Shown one piece after another: positions 34,693-43,272 of a stretch of DNA of 64,000 bases. A program made the position numbers and the translations under genes. The stretch is from UBA6398 sp963660485 (GTDB lineage: Bacteria > Bacteroidota > Bacteroidia > Bacteroidales > Bacteroidaceae). Each line of letters opens with the position of its first letter. The stretch's first letter is position 1. The notes under the pieces were generated by a model, which had not been told where the DNA came from, did no database searches, and saw only the letters and a list, made by a program, of their open reading frames with translations. The stretch is from the NCBI GenBank assembly GCA_963660485.1, contig CAVKYH010000009.1, forward strand, positions 1 through 64,000, given 5' to 3'.

Positions 34693-35526
34693 ATGAAGAA
34701 GTTGTATTTAGGGCTGCTTTTAGCGGCTTTAATTGTGGCATGCAAAAACAACAAACCTGAGCCGCAAGCAGTTGTTACGCAAGCGTCCGTGGATTCCATC
34801 AAGGTTAATGCCGACACCATAGGGATTGATTCCGCCGAGACCGTTCCGCCAACGACTGTTGACGAATTGTTTGCCGATTTCATCTATTCCTATACCACCA
34901 ACCGCAGTTTTCAGTTTCGACGTACCGACTTCCCGTTGAAACGATTTGTGGACGGAAAACAAAACGGAACAATCAACCGCATAGATTGGAAGTTTGACAA
35001 ATTGTATTATAAGCACAGCCTCCACATGATAATTGTTGACGGAGAGCGGGAACTCCACAATATCACATCAACAAAGCACGACACTGTGCGCGTAGAGTGG
35101 TTGCAATTCAGCAAAAGGCGATGCAGACAATATGTATTTGCTCGGGAAAACGGTTGCTGGCGTATGAATCGGATAAACTACTTTTCCCTCTCCCGGCACA
35201 GCGATGCTGATTTTCTGAAATTCTATGAACGTTTCGCCACAGACTCTGTTTTTCAAAGCGAACACCTTGACGAAACGATAGACTTCATTACCTACGACGA
35301 GGATAACCATTACCAAAAAATAGAAGGGCTTATCGAAAGCGACCAATGGCCAGCCTTTCACCCTGAACTGCCTGCCGACGATATTTTCAACATTGACTAT
35401 GGAACAGGATTGAAGAACCGCAACGTGAGAGTGGTTTCTATTCGCGGCAACTCCAACGGAATGTCGAGCATGTTTAAGTTCGTTCGAAAGGATGGGGATT
35501 GGAAACTCGTGAAGTTTGAGAATTAA
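34693..35526 (+). CDS. DUF4348-type lipoprotein
   Basis: 277 residues with a lipoprotein signal (AALIVAC, Cys17) and a C-terminal soluble domain (about 55-277) matching the DUF4348 pattern: ELFADFIYSYTTNRSFQFRR, FPLKRF, and SNGMSSMFKFVRKDGDWKLVKFEN at the end. The family is confined to Bacteroidetes and has no known role. murB begins 10 bases later, so the product may relate to the cell envelope. Confidence 0.78.
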   Translation: MKKLYLGLLLAALIVACKNNKPEPQAVVTQASVDSIKVNADTIGIDSAETVPPTTVDELFADFIYSYTTNRSFQFRRTDFPLKRFVDGKQNGTINRIDWKFDKLYYKHSLHMIIVDGERELHNITSTKHDTVRVEWLQFSKRRCRQYVFARENGCWRMNRINYFSLSRHSDADFLKFYERFATDSVFQSEHLDETIDFITYDEDNHYQKIEGLIESDQWPAFHPELPADDIFNIDYGTGLKNRNVRVVSIRGNSNGMSSMFKFVRKDGDWKLVKFEN

Positions 35527-35536
35527 TTTTGCAGAT

Positions 35537-36568
35537 ATGAAGGTTTCCGAAAATTATTCCTTGCTCGGGCACAATACTTTCGCAATAGATGTAAAAGTTG
35601 CGAGGTTCGTGGAATATGAAACGGCAGAAGATTTGCGTGAAGCCTTGGCAATTTGGAAACAAGAGTTTTTTTCGAAAACAAGTCCTCTCGACAAGCAAAT
35701 ATTGTTTGTCGGAAAAGGGAGCAATTTGCTTTTCACCGAGGATTTCAAGGGAACTGTTTTTCACGGCAACCTGTCTGATATAAACATTATCGGTGAAAAT
35801 TCCGACGAAGTGCTGGTTTCAGTAGGAGCGGCAACGGTTTGGGACGACTTTGTAGCCTGGAGTTTGAATCACAATCTATATGGTGCGGAAAATCTCTCGG
35901 CAATTCCCGGCGAAGTTGGCGCAGCTGCTGTACAGAACATAGGAGCTTATGGCGCAGAGGTTTCAGATATAATATACAGTGTGGAGACTATTTGCGTTGA
36001 CAACCTGAAAGATTGTTGTTTTTCGCGCCAGGATTGCCGATATTCCTATCGCCACAGTTTTTTCAAGGAACATTTTGAAGAATATGCCGTTCATCACGTG
36101 GTTTTCCGCCTTCAGAAAAAATACACTCCCGTATTGAAATACGGTGCGCTCAAAGATTTTTTCGAGAAAAACGCCAACCAACCAACCGCAATGCAAGCAA
36201 GGCAATTCGTTGTCGAGATGCGTGAAAACAAACTGCCGTCTCCTTCGGTTTTGGGCAATGCCGGTTCATTTTTCATGAATCCTATTGTATCCTCCGACAA
36301 ACTTTCCGAACTTTTGTCCCTATATCCCGTGATGCCTCACTATAATTCAGAAAAAGGAATAAAGCTTTCGGCTGCGTGGCTCATAGACCAATGCGGCTGG
36401 AAAGGCAAAAAAATCGGAAACGTGGGCACATATTCCAAACAGCCATTGGTTATAGTGAATTACGGCGGAGCTACAGGCGAAGAAATTGTGGCTTTCGCTC
36501 AAACGGTAACAGATGATGTTTTCCGTAAATTCGGTATCAAACTCCACCCGGAAGTTCAATTTGTTTAA
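35537..36568 (+). CDS. murB: UDP-N-acetylenolpyruvoylglucosamine reductase
   Basis: 343 residues from the MKVSENYS start; an ATG seven codons upstream overlaps the previous stop and is less likely. FAD-binding segments VGKGSNLLF and AIPGEVGAAAVQNIGAYG are present, as are YRHSFFK, the catalytic serine in GNAGSFFMNP, and the C-terminal glutamate in HPEVQF. It is the longer type I form with the internal YRYR-like loop. It reduces UDP-GlcNAc-enolpyruvate to UDP-MurNAc for peptidoglycan. Confidence 0.95.
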   Translation: MKVSENYSLLGHNTFAIDVKVARFVEYETAEDLREALAIWKQEFFSKTSPLDKQILFVGKGSNLLFTEDFKGTVFHGNLSDINIIGENSDEVLVSVGAATVWDDFVAWSLNHNLYGAENLSAIPGEVGAAAVQNIGAYGAEVSDIIYSVETICVDNLKDCCFSRQDCRYSYRHSFFKEHFEEYAVHHVVFRLQKKYTPVLKYGALKDFFEKNANQPTAMQARQFVVEMRENKLPSPSVLGNAGSFFMNPIVSSDKLSELLSLYPVMPHYNSEKGIKLSAAWLIDQCGWKGKKIGNVGTYSKQPLVIVNYGGATGEEIVAFAQTVTDDVFRKFGIKLHPEVQFV

Positions 36569-36571
36569 ACC

Positions 36572-37357
36572 ATGAGTATGAGTAACAATACAACGGACAG
36601 CAAAATCACATTTCTGGGCACAGGAACATCTACAGGCGTTCCCCAACTCGGGTGTAACTGTGAAGTTTGCCTTTCCTCCGACCCTCACGACCGCCGAATG
36701 CGTTGCTCTGCACTCATCGAGACTTCCGGGACACGAATACTCGTAGATTGCGGTCCTGATTTCTATTTTCAGATGCTCCACAAGCCATTCGGGACTTTTG
36801 ATGCCGTACTTCTAACCCACGAACACTACGATCATGTGGGCGGACTCGATGATTTGCGTCCCTATTGTATAGACGTGCCGCAAAACATATACTGCAACGA
36901 AGAAACAGCACGACACCTCAAACAACGCCTGCCCTATTGCTTTCAGTCGACAGACATCAAAAGGCTACCACACTTGAAATTGAATACGGTGAAGCCCCAC
37001 GAAACTTTTTGGGTAAACAACATCGCAATTACCCCACTGCGTGTATTTCATGGAGAAATGGAAATTCTGGGATTCAGAATAGGTAAACTGGTTTACATCA
37101 CCGACATGAAAACCATGCCCGAGGAAGAAATGGAATATATTCGCGGTGCAGAAATTCTGGTGGTCAATGCACTGCGAAAAAAGCCCCACCCCACCCACGA
37201 ATCAATTGACGAAGCCATTGCATTTGCAAAACTCACGAAAATCCCTTCTGTTCTTTTTATTCACATGAGCCATCAAGCCGGATTACACCGCGACATTGAC
37301 AAGGCTTTGCCCGAGGGTTTCCGGTTTGCATATGATGGTCTGGAAGTGATATACTGA
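36572..37357 (+). CDS. MBL-fold metallo-hydrolase, PhnP-like
   Basis: 261 residues of the metallo-beta-lactamase fold: FLGTGTSTGVPQLGC at the start, CEVC and later cysteines that may bind zinc, THEHYDHVGGLDDLRPY (HxHxDH), YITDMKT and HMSHQAG. It resembles the PhnP/RNase Z-like group of phosphodiesterases. The substrate is unknown. It starts three bases after murB; an alternative ATG is two codons in. Confidence 0.85.
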   Translation: MSMSNNTTDSKITFLGTGTSTGVPQLGCNCEVCLSSDPHDRRMRCSALIETSGTRILVDCGPDFYFQMLHKPFGTFDAVLLTHEHYDHVGGLDDLRPYCIDVPQNIYCNEETARHLKQRLPYCFQSTDIKRLPHLKLNTVKPHETFWVNNIAITPLRVFHGEMEILGFRIGKLVYITDMKTMPEEEMEYIRGAEILVVNALRKKPHPTHESIDEAIAFAKLTKIPSVLFIHMSHQAGLHRDIDKALPEGFRFAYDGLEVIY

Positions 37358-37361
37358 ATTG

Positions 37362-37410
37362 AAAAAAACGATGTCAGACATAATTTGAATAATATCAGAC
37401 ATCGTTTTTA
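37362..37410. repeat. Word-repeat element 6 (21-bp pitch family, two-word form)
   Basis: Two words, GATGTCAGACAT and AATATCAGACAT, separated by AATTTGAAT, at a 21-base pitch. AAAAACGATGTC and GACATCGTTTTT make a 12-bp perfect stem with T5 on both strands. It comes five bases after the MBL gene stop and before the tRNA-Ser promoter, so it could end that transcript. Confidence 0.85.
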
Positions 37411-37453
37411 AAAAATAAAGCATCTCGTTTCGTGCTTATTTACAAAAAACTAC

Positions 37454-37462
37454 TATCTTTGC
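37454..37462 (+). promoter_or_regulatory. Predicted -7 box for tRNA-Ser
   Basis: TATCTTTGC, ending 11 bases before the tRNA 5' end, the same spacing as at tRNA-Gly. Confidence 0.68.
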
Positions 37463-37473
37463 ACTCGCATTTA

Positions 37474-37561
37474 GGAAAGATGCCAGAGTGACCGAATGGG
37501 GCGGACTCGAAATCCGCTGTACGGCTTGTCCGTACCGGGGGTTTGAATCCCTCTCTTTCCG
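37474..37561 (+). tRNA. tRNA-Ser (anticodon CGA)
   Basis: 88 bases with the long variable arm of class II tRNAs. Acceptor GGAAAGA pairs with TCTTTCC; the anticodon stem CGGA[C]/[A]TCCG frames loop TCGAAA with anticodon CGA; the variable arm is TACGGCTTGTCCGTA; the T arm ends GGTTTGAATCC. CCA is not encoded. Confidence 0.95.
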
Positions 37562-37579
37562 CAAAGCAAAACGGGATTT

Positions 37580-37603
37580 CCCTAACGGAAGTTCCGTTTT
37601 TTT
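37580..37603 (+). terminator. Terminator after tRNA-Ser
   Basis: AACGG-AAGTT-CCGTT followed by a T7 tract, 20 bases after the tRNA. Only 34 bases then separate it from the rlmH start. Confidence 0.6.
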
Positions 37604-37637
37604 ATACTTACCGATAAAAACAGAAAGCAAGCGCAAA

Positions 37638-38114
37638 ATGAAAACCCTGCTTATCTTCACAGGAAAAACAGCCGACAAGGAAATTGCGAAACTTACGGAA
37701 CGCTATATAGAGCGCATAGAGCATTACATACAGTTTGAAACAGCCGTTGTGCCTGACATTAAAAATGCGCAAAAACTCTCGTTTTCACAGGTAAGCCAGA
37801 TTGAAGGCGAAGGAATACTAAAACTTTTGCGCGAAGGCGATTACGTGATATTGCTTGACGAACACGGCGAAATGTTCCGAAGCATCGAATTTGCGAAAAA
37901 GTTCAACCGCCTTATGACCTCTGCTCCCGCACGACGGTTAGTGTTTATAATTGGAGGGCCCTACGGATTTTCTCCACAAGTTAAGGCAAAGGCAAAAATG
38001 GAAATATCGCTTTCACCCATGACATTCTCCCACCAAATGATAAGAATGATATTTGTCGAGCAACTGTATCGCGCACTAACAATTCTCAACAACCAGCCTT
38101 ACCACCACGAGTAA
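37638..38114 (+). CDS. rlmH: 23S rRNA (pseudouridine1915-N3)-methyltransferase
   Basis: 158 residues from the MKTLLIF start; the longer frame reaching 37488 runs through the tRNA gene and is rejected. It is a single SPOUT domain with LLDEHGEMFRSIEFA, FIIGGPYGFS and the C-terminal MTFSHQMIRMIFVEQLYRA region. RlmH methylates pseudouridine 1915 in helix 69 of 23S rRNA. No separate promoter is evident between tRNA-Ser and this gene, so readthrough from the tRNA is possible. Confidence 0.94.
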   Translation: MKTLLIFTGKTADKEIAKLTERYIERIEHYIQFETAVVPDIKNAQKLSFSQVSQIEGEGILKLLREGDYVILLDEHGEMFRSIEFAKKFNRLMTSAPARRLVFIIGGPYGFSPQVKAKAKMEISLSPMTFSHQMIRMIFVEQLYRALTILNNQPYHHE

Positions 38115-38118
38115 CCAT

Positions 38119-38301
38119 CTACTCGTCCTTATCACTCCACAAGAAATCAGCGTCTCCACTTTCATAGCGGCGCGACTCCATTTCTTTTCCAGGATCTGCC
38201 TTTTCGGCAGAAATAGTAGTGATTGTTTTCATAAAATCGGCAGACATGGTAATCACACCAGCTATCGTGGGACGAATGTATTTTTGTTTCTTTTGTTTCA
38301 T
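38119..38301 (-). CDS. Small peptide at the end of the his operon
   Basis: 60 residues, no signal peptide: a basic N terminus with KYIRPTIAGVITMS, a middle hydrophilic stretch, and an acidic C terminus RRYESGDADFLWSDKDE. Short proteins of this style (a Y-x-x-P start and an acidic, aromatic end) are common in Bacteroidales, but their role is unknown. It starts 26 bases after the DUF6359-type lipoprotein gene, reading the same way. The case for coding is moderate: composition, start and operon position. Confidence 0.55.
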   Translation of the reverse strand: MKQKKQKYIRPTIAGVITMSADFMKTITTISAEKADPGKEMESRRYESGDADFLWSDKDE

Positions 38302-38327
38302 ATGATATTTTTTGCGTCAGATATCTT

Positions 38328-38978
38328 TTATCTTCCGCCAAGAATTAGTTCAGGATTAGTTGAAATCACGGGATTATCCGAAGGATTTACCTTTACAGAA
38401 TCATTGTCTGAAATATCGCTCACCCACATATAGTCGGTAAGCGGATTTATTCCAATGGTTTTGAAATAATCTGTAACAGTTCCTTCCACAATTATCCTCT
38501 TGCCGTAATTATCAGGATTTGAAACCAGATTCAACTCCTTTCGTAAGCTCGTATTTATAGGCAATTGCACTGGCATGCAGTTCTTCACATCATTCTCCAA
38601 AGGATTGTCGGCAATCAGCAAGTTTGTTTCGCGTGTAAAAGGAGGTGTAAAATCTGCATCTTTAAGCGAAGTTCCATTTACAACGCCTACAATATACCCC
38701 ACAATTCCGTTGGCATTAACAACAAGCGAACTGTCTTGCGCCACACCTTCGGCATACAACTTTGCAAGAGTCACCGAAATATAAACATTCCCGTCAATTG
38801 TATCTTGAACTGAAGGTACATTCGCCGTAGTGTCTTTGTTTATCGTATCAGTAGGAGTTGGCGTAGGCGTGGGCTTTTCGTCGGGCTTTCCAAAGTCGGC
38901 TTTCTCACATGCCCCTACAGTGATCAAAACTATCACCGCAAGGAGCCAATATAATATATGAGTCCGCCGAAATTTCAT
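38328..38978 (-). CDS. DUF6359-like lipoprotein coupled to hisB
   Basis: 216 residues: lipoprotein signal (LITVGAC), a Pro/Thr-rich linker (KPTPTPTPTDT, about 34-45), and a C-terminal domain (about 60-216) that looks like an OB-fold nucleic-acid or ligand binding module (VYISVTLAKLY, VGYIVGVVNG, NYGKRIIVEGTVTDYF). Its ATG shares a base with the hisB stop (TGATG), so translation is probably coupled, although a lipoprotein has no obvious place in histidine synthesis. Confidence 0.72.
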   Translation of the reverse strand: MKFRRTHILYWLLAVIVLITVGACEKADFGKPDEKPTPTPTPTDTINKDTTANVPSVQDTIDGNVYISVTLAKLYAEGVAQDSSLVVNANGIVGYIVGVVNGTSLKDADFTPPFTRETNLLIADNPLENDVKNCMPVQLPINTSLRKELNLVSNPDNYGKRIIVEGTVTDYFKTIGINPLTDYMWVSDISDNDSVKVNPSDNPVISTNPELILGGR

Positions 38979-40051
38979 CAGAGCAGCCCTTTTGAAGAAG
39001 GTAGATAAAAATGTTCCAAATCACGATGAACCGCCAACTTCACGGCACGCGCAAAAGCCTTAAAGATACCCTCGATTTTATGATGCTCGTTCTCTCCCTC
39101 GGCTTTGACATTCAAATTAATCATAGCATTGGAAGCCAAACTTTTGAAGAAATGATAGAACATTTCTGTGGGTACATCACCGATTTTCTCTCTATGAAAT
39201 TCAACGTTCCACACAGTCCATTCGCGCCCGGAGAAATCTAATGCCACTTGGCACAGACAATCGTCCATCGGCAAGCAGAACCCATAACGCTGAATGCCGC
39301 GTTTGTCTCCCAAGGCCTTATTCAGACATTGACCCAACACTATCGCGGTATCTTCTATCGTATGATGTTCGTCCACATTTAAATCCCCTTTCACATCTAT
39401 CTTCAAATCAATATTACCATGACGGGATATCTGGTCAAGCATATGGTCGAAAAATCCCAACCCTGTTGATATTTCGCTTTTTCCCGTGCCGTCAAGATTT
39501 AATTCCACAAACACATCAGTTTCGTGGGTGGTACGGTGTATGCTTGCCTTACGTTCTCCTGCTACTACAATCTCCGATATTTTTTGCCAGGTCATTTCTC
39601 CCGCCAGTTTAAGCGCATTACACCCCATATTCTCGGCAAGTTTTACATCTGTATCCCTGTCGCCGATTACATAAGAATGAGCCAAATCATAACTGCCGTC
39701 AAGATATTTTCCCAACATAGCCGTACCAGGTTTACGGGTAGGGGCTTTGTCTTCGGGAAATGTGCGATCAATCAAAATATCGTCAAATTTCACGCCCTGG
39801 CTTTCCAATGTTCTGAGCACGAGGTTATGAACGGGCCAAAATGTTTCTTCCGGAAAAGAATCTGTGCCAAGACCATCTTGATTCGTTACCATTACCAATT
39901 CATAGTCTGTCAGACGAGATATGGTATAAAGCGAATTTATTGCGTCTTCCACGAACTCCAATTTCTCAAAAGAATCCACTTGCTCGTCAGCAGGTTCTTT
40001 TATAATTGTACCGTCTCGGTCTATGAAGAGAGCTTTTTTCATCTTATTCAT
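38978..40051 (-). CDS. hisB: Bifunctional histidinol-phosphatase / imidazoleglycerol-phosphate dehydratase
   Basis: 357 residues, close to E. coli HisB. The N-terminal HAD phosphatase (about 1-165) starts FIDRDGTIIKEP (DxD). The IGP dehydratase (about 170-357) carries GLGFFDHMLDQISRHG, DEHHTIEDTAIVLG and GENEHHKIEGIFKAFARA. It performs the sixth and eighth steps of histidine synthesis. The ATG at 40051 lies one base after the hisC stop; the ATG at 40150 lies inside hisC and is rejected. Confidence 0.94.
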   Translation of the reverse strand: MNKMKKALFIDRDGTIIKEPADEQVDSFEKLEFVEDAINSLYTISRLTDYELVMVTNQDGLGTDSFPEETFWPVHNLVLRTLESQGVKFDDILIDRTFPEDKAPTRKPGTAMLGKYLDGSYDLAHSYVIGDRDTDVKLAENMGCNALKLAGEMTWQKISEIVVAGERKASIHRTTHETDVFVELNLDGTGKSEISTGLGFFDHMLDQISRHGNIDLKIDVKGDLNVDEHHTIEDTAIVLGQCLNKALGDKRGIQRYGFCLPMDDCLCQVALDFSGREWTVWNVEFHREKIGDVPTEMFYHFFKSLASNAMINLNVKAEGENEHHKIEGIFKAFARAVKLAVHRDLEHFYLPSSKGLL

Positions 40052-40052
40052 T

Positions 40053-41096
40053 TTAACATGGTTTGTATTTGCGCATAGCAGCCAAAAGCAATGTGTTTTC
40101 CTTTTGGGATCCAACGGTGATGCGCAGACAATTTTCGCAAAGTCTGACACGACTACGATTTCTTACAATCACACCACATTCTATCAGATAGTTATATAAC
40201 CTAGTTGCGTTATCGAATTTCGCAAGAAAGAAATTGGCGCTCGTAGGATAAACCTTTTTGCAATATGGCAGGATAGAAACTGCTTCCATAAGCATTGCAC
40301 GTTCTTCCAATATGAGACCTACCCATTTTTCCACGTCATAACGTTTGGAAATTATGCTTTCACCAGCATCTTGGGTAAGCAAATTTATATTGTAGGGGTA
40401 TTTTACTTTGTCGAAATACCCAATTATTTCTTTCGATGCGAAAGCCATTCCCAAGCGAATGCCTGCACTTCCCCACGCCTTCGAGAAAGTATTCAACACT
40501 ATAGCATTAGGATATAACGAGATTTCTTCGCGAAATGTTGGTTGTTTGGTAAAATCAGAATAAGCTTCATCAATAACAACAATTCCTTCGAACGCGTTGA
40601 GAATCTTTTTTATTTCGTTGGCATCAAGTAAGTTTCCGGTAGGATTGTTCGGCGTGCAAAGGAAAATCAATTTGGTATGCTCGTCTGTTTGTCCCAACAA
40701 TTTTTCCGCATTCAGAGAAAAATCATCCTCCAAATCGACAGAGCGATACTCTACGTCGTTAATATCCGCAGCAACACGGTACATGCCATAAGTAGGTTCT
40801 ATGGCAACAACATTGTCTTCCTTGGGTTCGCAAAAAACTCGAAAACACAAATCAATAGCTTCGTCGCTGCCGTTTCCTAAAAAGATATTATCGGCAGGAA
40901 CTCCCTTTACTTTCGAAATCTTAGCTTTCAAATTCCGCTGCAAAGGGTCGGGATAACGGTTCAATGGAGTATTGAACGGATTTTCATTTGCATCAAGAAG
41001 AACCTGTGCTTCGCCGGTAAATTCATTACGGGCACAACTATAAGGAGCCAAGCGCAATATATTTTTGCGAACCAGTTCGTTTAGCGGTTTCATCAT
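40053..41096 (-). CDS. hisC: Histidinol-phosphate aminotransferase
   Basis: 347 residues of a fold type I PLP enzyme: LDANENPFNTPLNRYPDP at the N terminus, FLGNGSDEAIDL, CTPNNPTGN, DEAYSDF and the PLP lysine in NTFSKAWGSAGIRLG. It transfers an amino group from glutamate to imidazole-acetol phosphate. It overlaps hisD by four bases. Confidence 0.94.
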   Translation of the reverse strand: MMKPLNELVRKNILRLAPYSCARNEFTGEAQVLLDANENPFNTPLNRYPDPLQRNLKAKISKVKGVPADNIFLGNGSDEAIDLCFRVFCEPKEDNVVAIEPTYGMYRVAADINDVEYRSVDLEDDFSLNAEKLLGQTDEHTKLIFLCTPNNPTGNLLDANEIKKILNAFEGIVVIDEAYSDFTKQPTFREEISLYPNAIVLNTFSKAWGSAGIRLGMAFASKEIIGYFDKVKYPYNINLLTQDAGESIISKRYDVEKWVGLILEERAMLMEAVSILPYCKKVYPTSANFFLAKFDNATRLYNYLIECGVIVRNRSRVRLCENCLRITVGSQKENTLLLAAMRKYKPC

Positions 41097-42400
41097 TGTT
41101 TTTGTGTTAGCTTGTCTTTGATGTAGTTTATTCTCACAGTCATCGCGTTTTTATGCGCTTCAAGTCCCTCGGCAGCAGCCATTGTTTCCACGGCATTACC
41201 TATTGACATCACGCCTTCGGCTGTAAGATGCTGGAATGTCATTTTGCGCATAAAACTGTCCAGACACAATCCGCTATAAGCCTTGGCATATCCTTTTGTC
41301 GGGAGGGTATGGTTTGTTCCAGAAGCATAATCGCCGGCGCTCTCACAAGAATACGCACCAAGGAAAACCGACCCTGCATGTATTATATGCTCTGAAATTT
41401 CAGCGTAATTATCTGTGGCAATAACGAGATGCTCCGGCGCATAAGCATTGGAAACTTCTATTACTTCCTTGTTCGAAGGTACGTATATAGCCTTGCTGTT
41501 TGCGAGTGATTTTTCAGCTATTTCCTTGCGCGGCAACAGGGCTAGTTGTCTTTCTATTTCTTCTTCCACCAACTTTATCATATTTTTGTCGGTAGAAACA
41601 AGGATAACTTGGCTGTCAACTCCATGTTCGGCCTGACTAAGTAAGTCGGCGGCAACAAATACAGGGTTGGAAGAACTGTCGGCAATGACTTCCACTTCGC
41701 TTGGCCCTGCTGGCATATCGATAGCAACGTCTTCAAGCGAAACCATTTGCTTTGCAGCTACCACATACTGGTTTCCAGGTCCGAATATCTTGTCTACTTT
41801 TGGAACGCTTTCAGTACCATAGGCCATCGCGGCGATAGCTTGTGAGCCTCCGGTCTTGAAAACTTTTGAAACCCCTGCGAGTTTTGCCGAATAAAGAACG
41901 GCAGGATTGCATTTTCCCTCTTTGTTTGGCGGAGTGCATAGTACGATTTCACTACAACCTGCGATTTTGGCAGGAATGGCAAGCATCAATACTGTTGAAA
42001 ACAAGGGCGCAGTGCCACCGGGTATATACAAACCTACTTTTTCTATGGGAACAGATTTTTGCTCGCAAACAATTCCTGCACACGTTTCTATCTTGATCGG
42101 AGCGAATCGCTGTACTTCGTGGAATTTTCGGATATTGTCGTGAGCCAATCTGATGGCGTCTTTAAGTTCTGCCGACACGGATTTCTCGGCTTCGGCAAAT
42201 TCTTCCTCGGATACGGCAAGTTTTTCGAGTTTTACTTTATCGAAAAGTTCTTCATATCTTATCAGTGCGGCATCACCGTTTTCACGCACATCATCAAGCA
42301 CTTTTCCCACCACTGCGTGCAATTCCTGCGTACGCATAACAGGACGCTTGAAAATTTCAGACCATGCAGCCGGTGAGGGATTATCGTAGAATTTCATCAT
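41093..42400 (-). CDS. hisD: Histidinol dehydrogenase
   Basis: 435 residues. It oxidises histidinol to histidine with NAD in two steps using zinc. Visible signatures are YIPGGTAPLFSTVLM, GPGNQYVVAAKQ, IDMPAGPSEVEVIAD, the LLSQAEHGVDSQ zinc-ligand segment, YAPEHL and NHTLPTKGYAKAYSGL. The first of two adjacent Met codons lies one base from the hisG stop. Confidence 0.95.
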   Translation of the reverse strand: MMKFYDNPSPAAWSEIFKRPVMRTQELHAVVGKVLDDVRENGDAALIRYEELFDKVKLEKLAVSEEEFAEAEKSVSAELKDAIRLAHDNIRKFHEVQRFAPIKIETCAGIVCEQKSVPIEKVGLYIPGGTAPLFSTVLMLAIPAKIAGCSEIVLCTPPNKEGKCNPAVLYSAKLAGVSKVFKTGGSQAIAAMAYGTESVPKVDKIFGPGNQYVVAAKQMVSLEDVAIDMPAGPSEVEVIADSSSNPVFVAADLLSQAEHGVDSQVILVSTDKNMIKLVEEEIERQLALLPRKEIAEKSLANSKAIYVPSNKEVIEVSNAYAPEHLVIATDNYAEISEHIIHAGSVFLGAYSCESAGDYASGTNHTLPTKGYAKAYSGLCLDSFMRKMTFQHLTAEGVMSIGNAVETMAAAEGLEAHKNAMTVRINYIKDKLTQKQ

Positions 42401-42401
42401 T

Positions 42402-43253
42402 TCAGAGAATCATCTTTTCTATAGGTATCACGAGTATACCTTGTGCGCCTTTTTCCTTGAGTTGGCCGATTATTTCCCAAAAACGTTTCTCTTCGAGTAC
42501 GGTGTGAATGCTACACCAATTTTCGTCGGCCAAAGGCATTATTGTCGGACTCTTGATACCGGGGAGAACTGATATTATTTCGTTTAGTTTGTCTTTGGGC
42601 GCATTCATCAGCACATATTTCTTGTCTTCAGCACTCCTCACAGCTTTTATACGGAATAGCAACTCGTCAAGAATTTCGCGCTTTTCATCGTTCATTCCCC
42701 GGTTGCCTATCAATATTGCCTCGCTTTTCATCACCACTTCCACCTCGCGCAAATTGTTGCTCACCAAAGTGGAACCAGAACTTACGATATCAAAAATAGC
42801 GTCGGCCAATCCTATGGCAGGCGATATCTCAACGCTGCCGTTTATAACCTGAACTTCGGCGTTTATTTTTTTGTCTGCCAAAAATTTCTTCAGGATATTG
42901 GGATACGATGTTGCTATTGTGCGTCCCTCGAACCATTGCAATCCATTGTAGGACGTGTCTTTGGGAACGGCAAGCGAAAGACGGCATTTGCTGAAGCCCA
43001 GACGCGAAATCACCTCGGCATCATATCCGCGCTCCATGAATTCGTTTTCGCCCACGATGCCTATGTCGGCCACACCATTTGCTACGGTTTCGGGAATATC
43101 GTCGTCGCGCAAGTAAAGGGCCTGCAAAGGAAACGTTGTGGAGTCGGAAATAAGAGTGCGTTTCGATACGCTAAGTTTTACATCGGCCTCTGCAAGAAGC
43201 GACATTGTGTCATCGTGAAGACGGCCTTTGGATTGGATAGCAATTCTTATCAT
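42402..43253 (-). CDS. hisG: ATP phosphoribosyltransferase, long form
   Basis: 283 residues, the HisG-L type with a C-terminal regulatory ACT-like domain (about 210-283), which does not need HisZ. RIAIQSKGRLHDDT opens the protein and DIVSSGSTLVSNNL is the PRPP-binding loop. First committed step of histidine synthesis and normally feedback-inhibited by histidine. hisG, hisD, hisC and hisB follow each other without gaps; hisF, hisA, hisH and hisI are not in the window. Confidence 0.95.
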   Translation of the reverse strand: MIRIAIQSKGRLHDDTMSLLAEADVKLSVSKRTLISDSTTFPLQALYLRDDDIPETVANGVADIGIVGENEFMERGYDAEVISRLGFSKCRLSLAVPKDTSYNGLQWFEGRTIATSYPNILKKFLADKKINAEVQVINGSVEISPAIGLADAIFDIVSSGSTLVSNNLREVEVVMKSEAILIGNRGMNDEKREILDELLFRIKAVRSAEDKKYVLMNAPKDKLNEIISVLPGIKSPTIMPLADENWCSIHTVLEEKRFWEIIGQLKEKGAQGILVIPIEKMIL

Positions 43254-43272
43254 TTCAATTTAGTTTGTTTGG

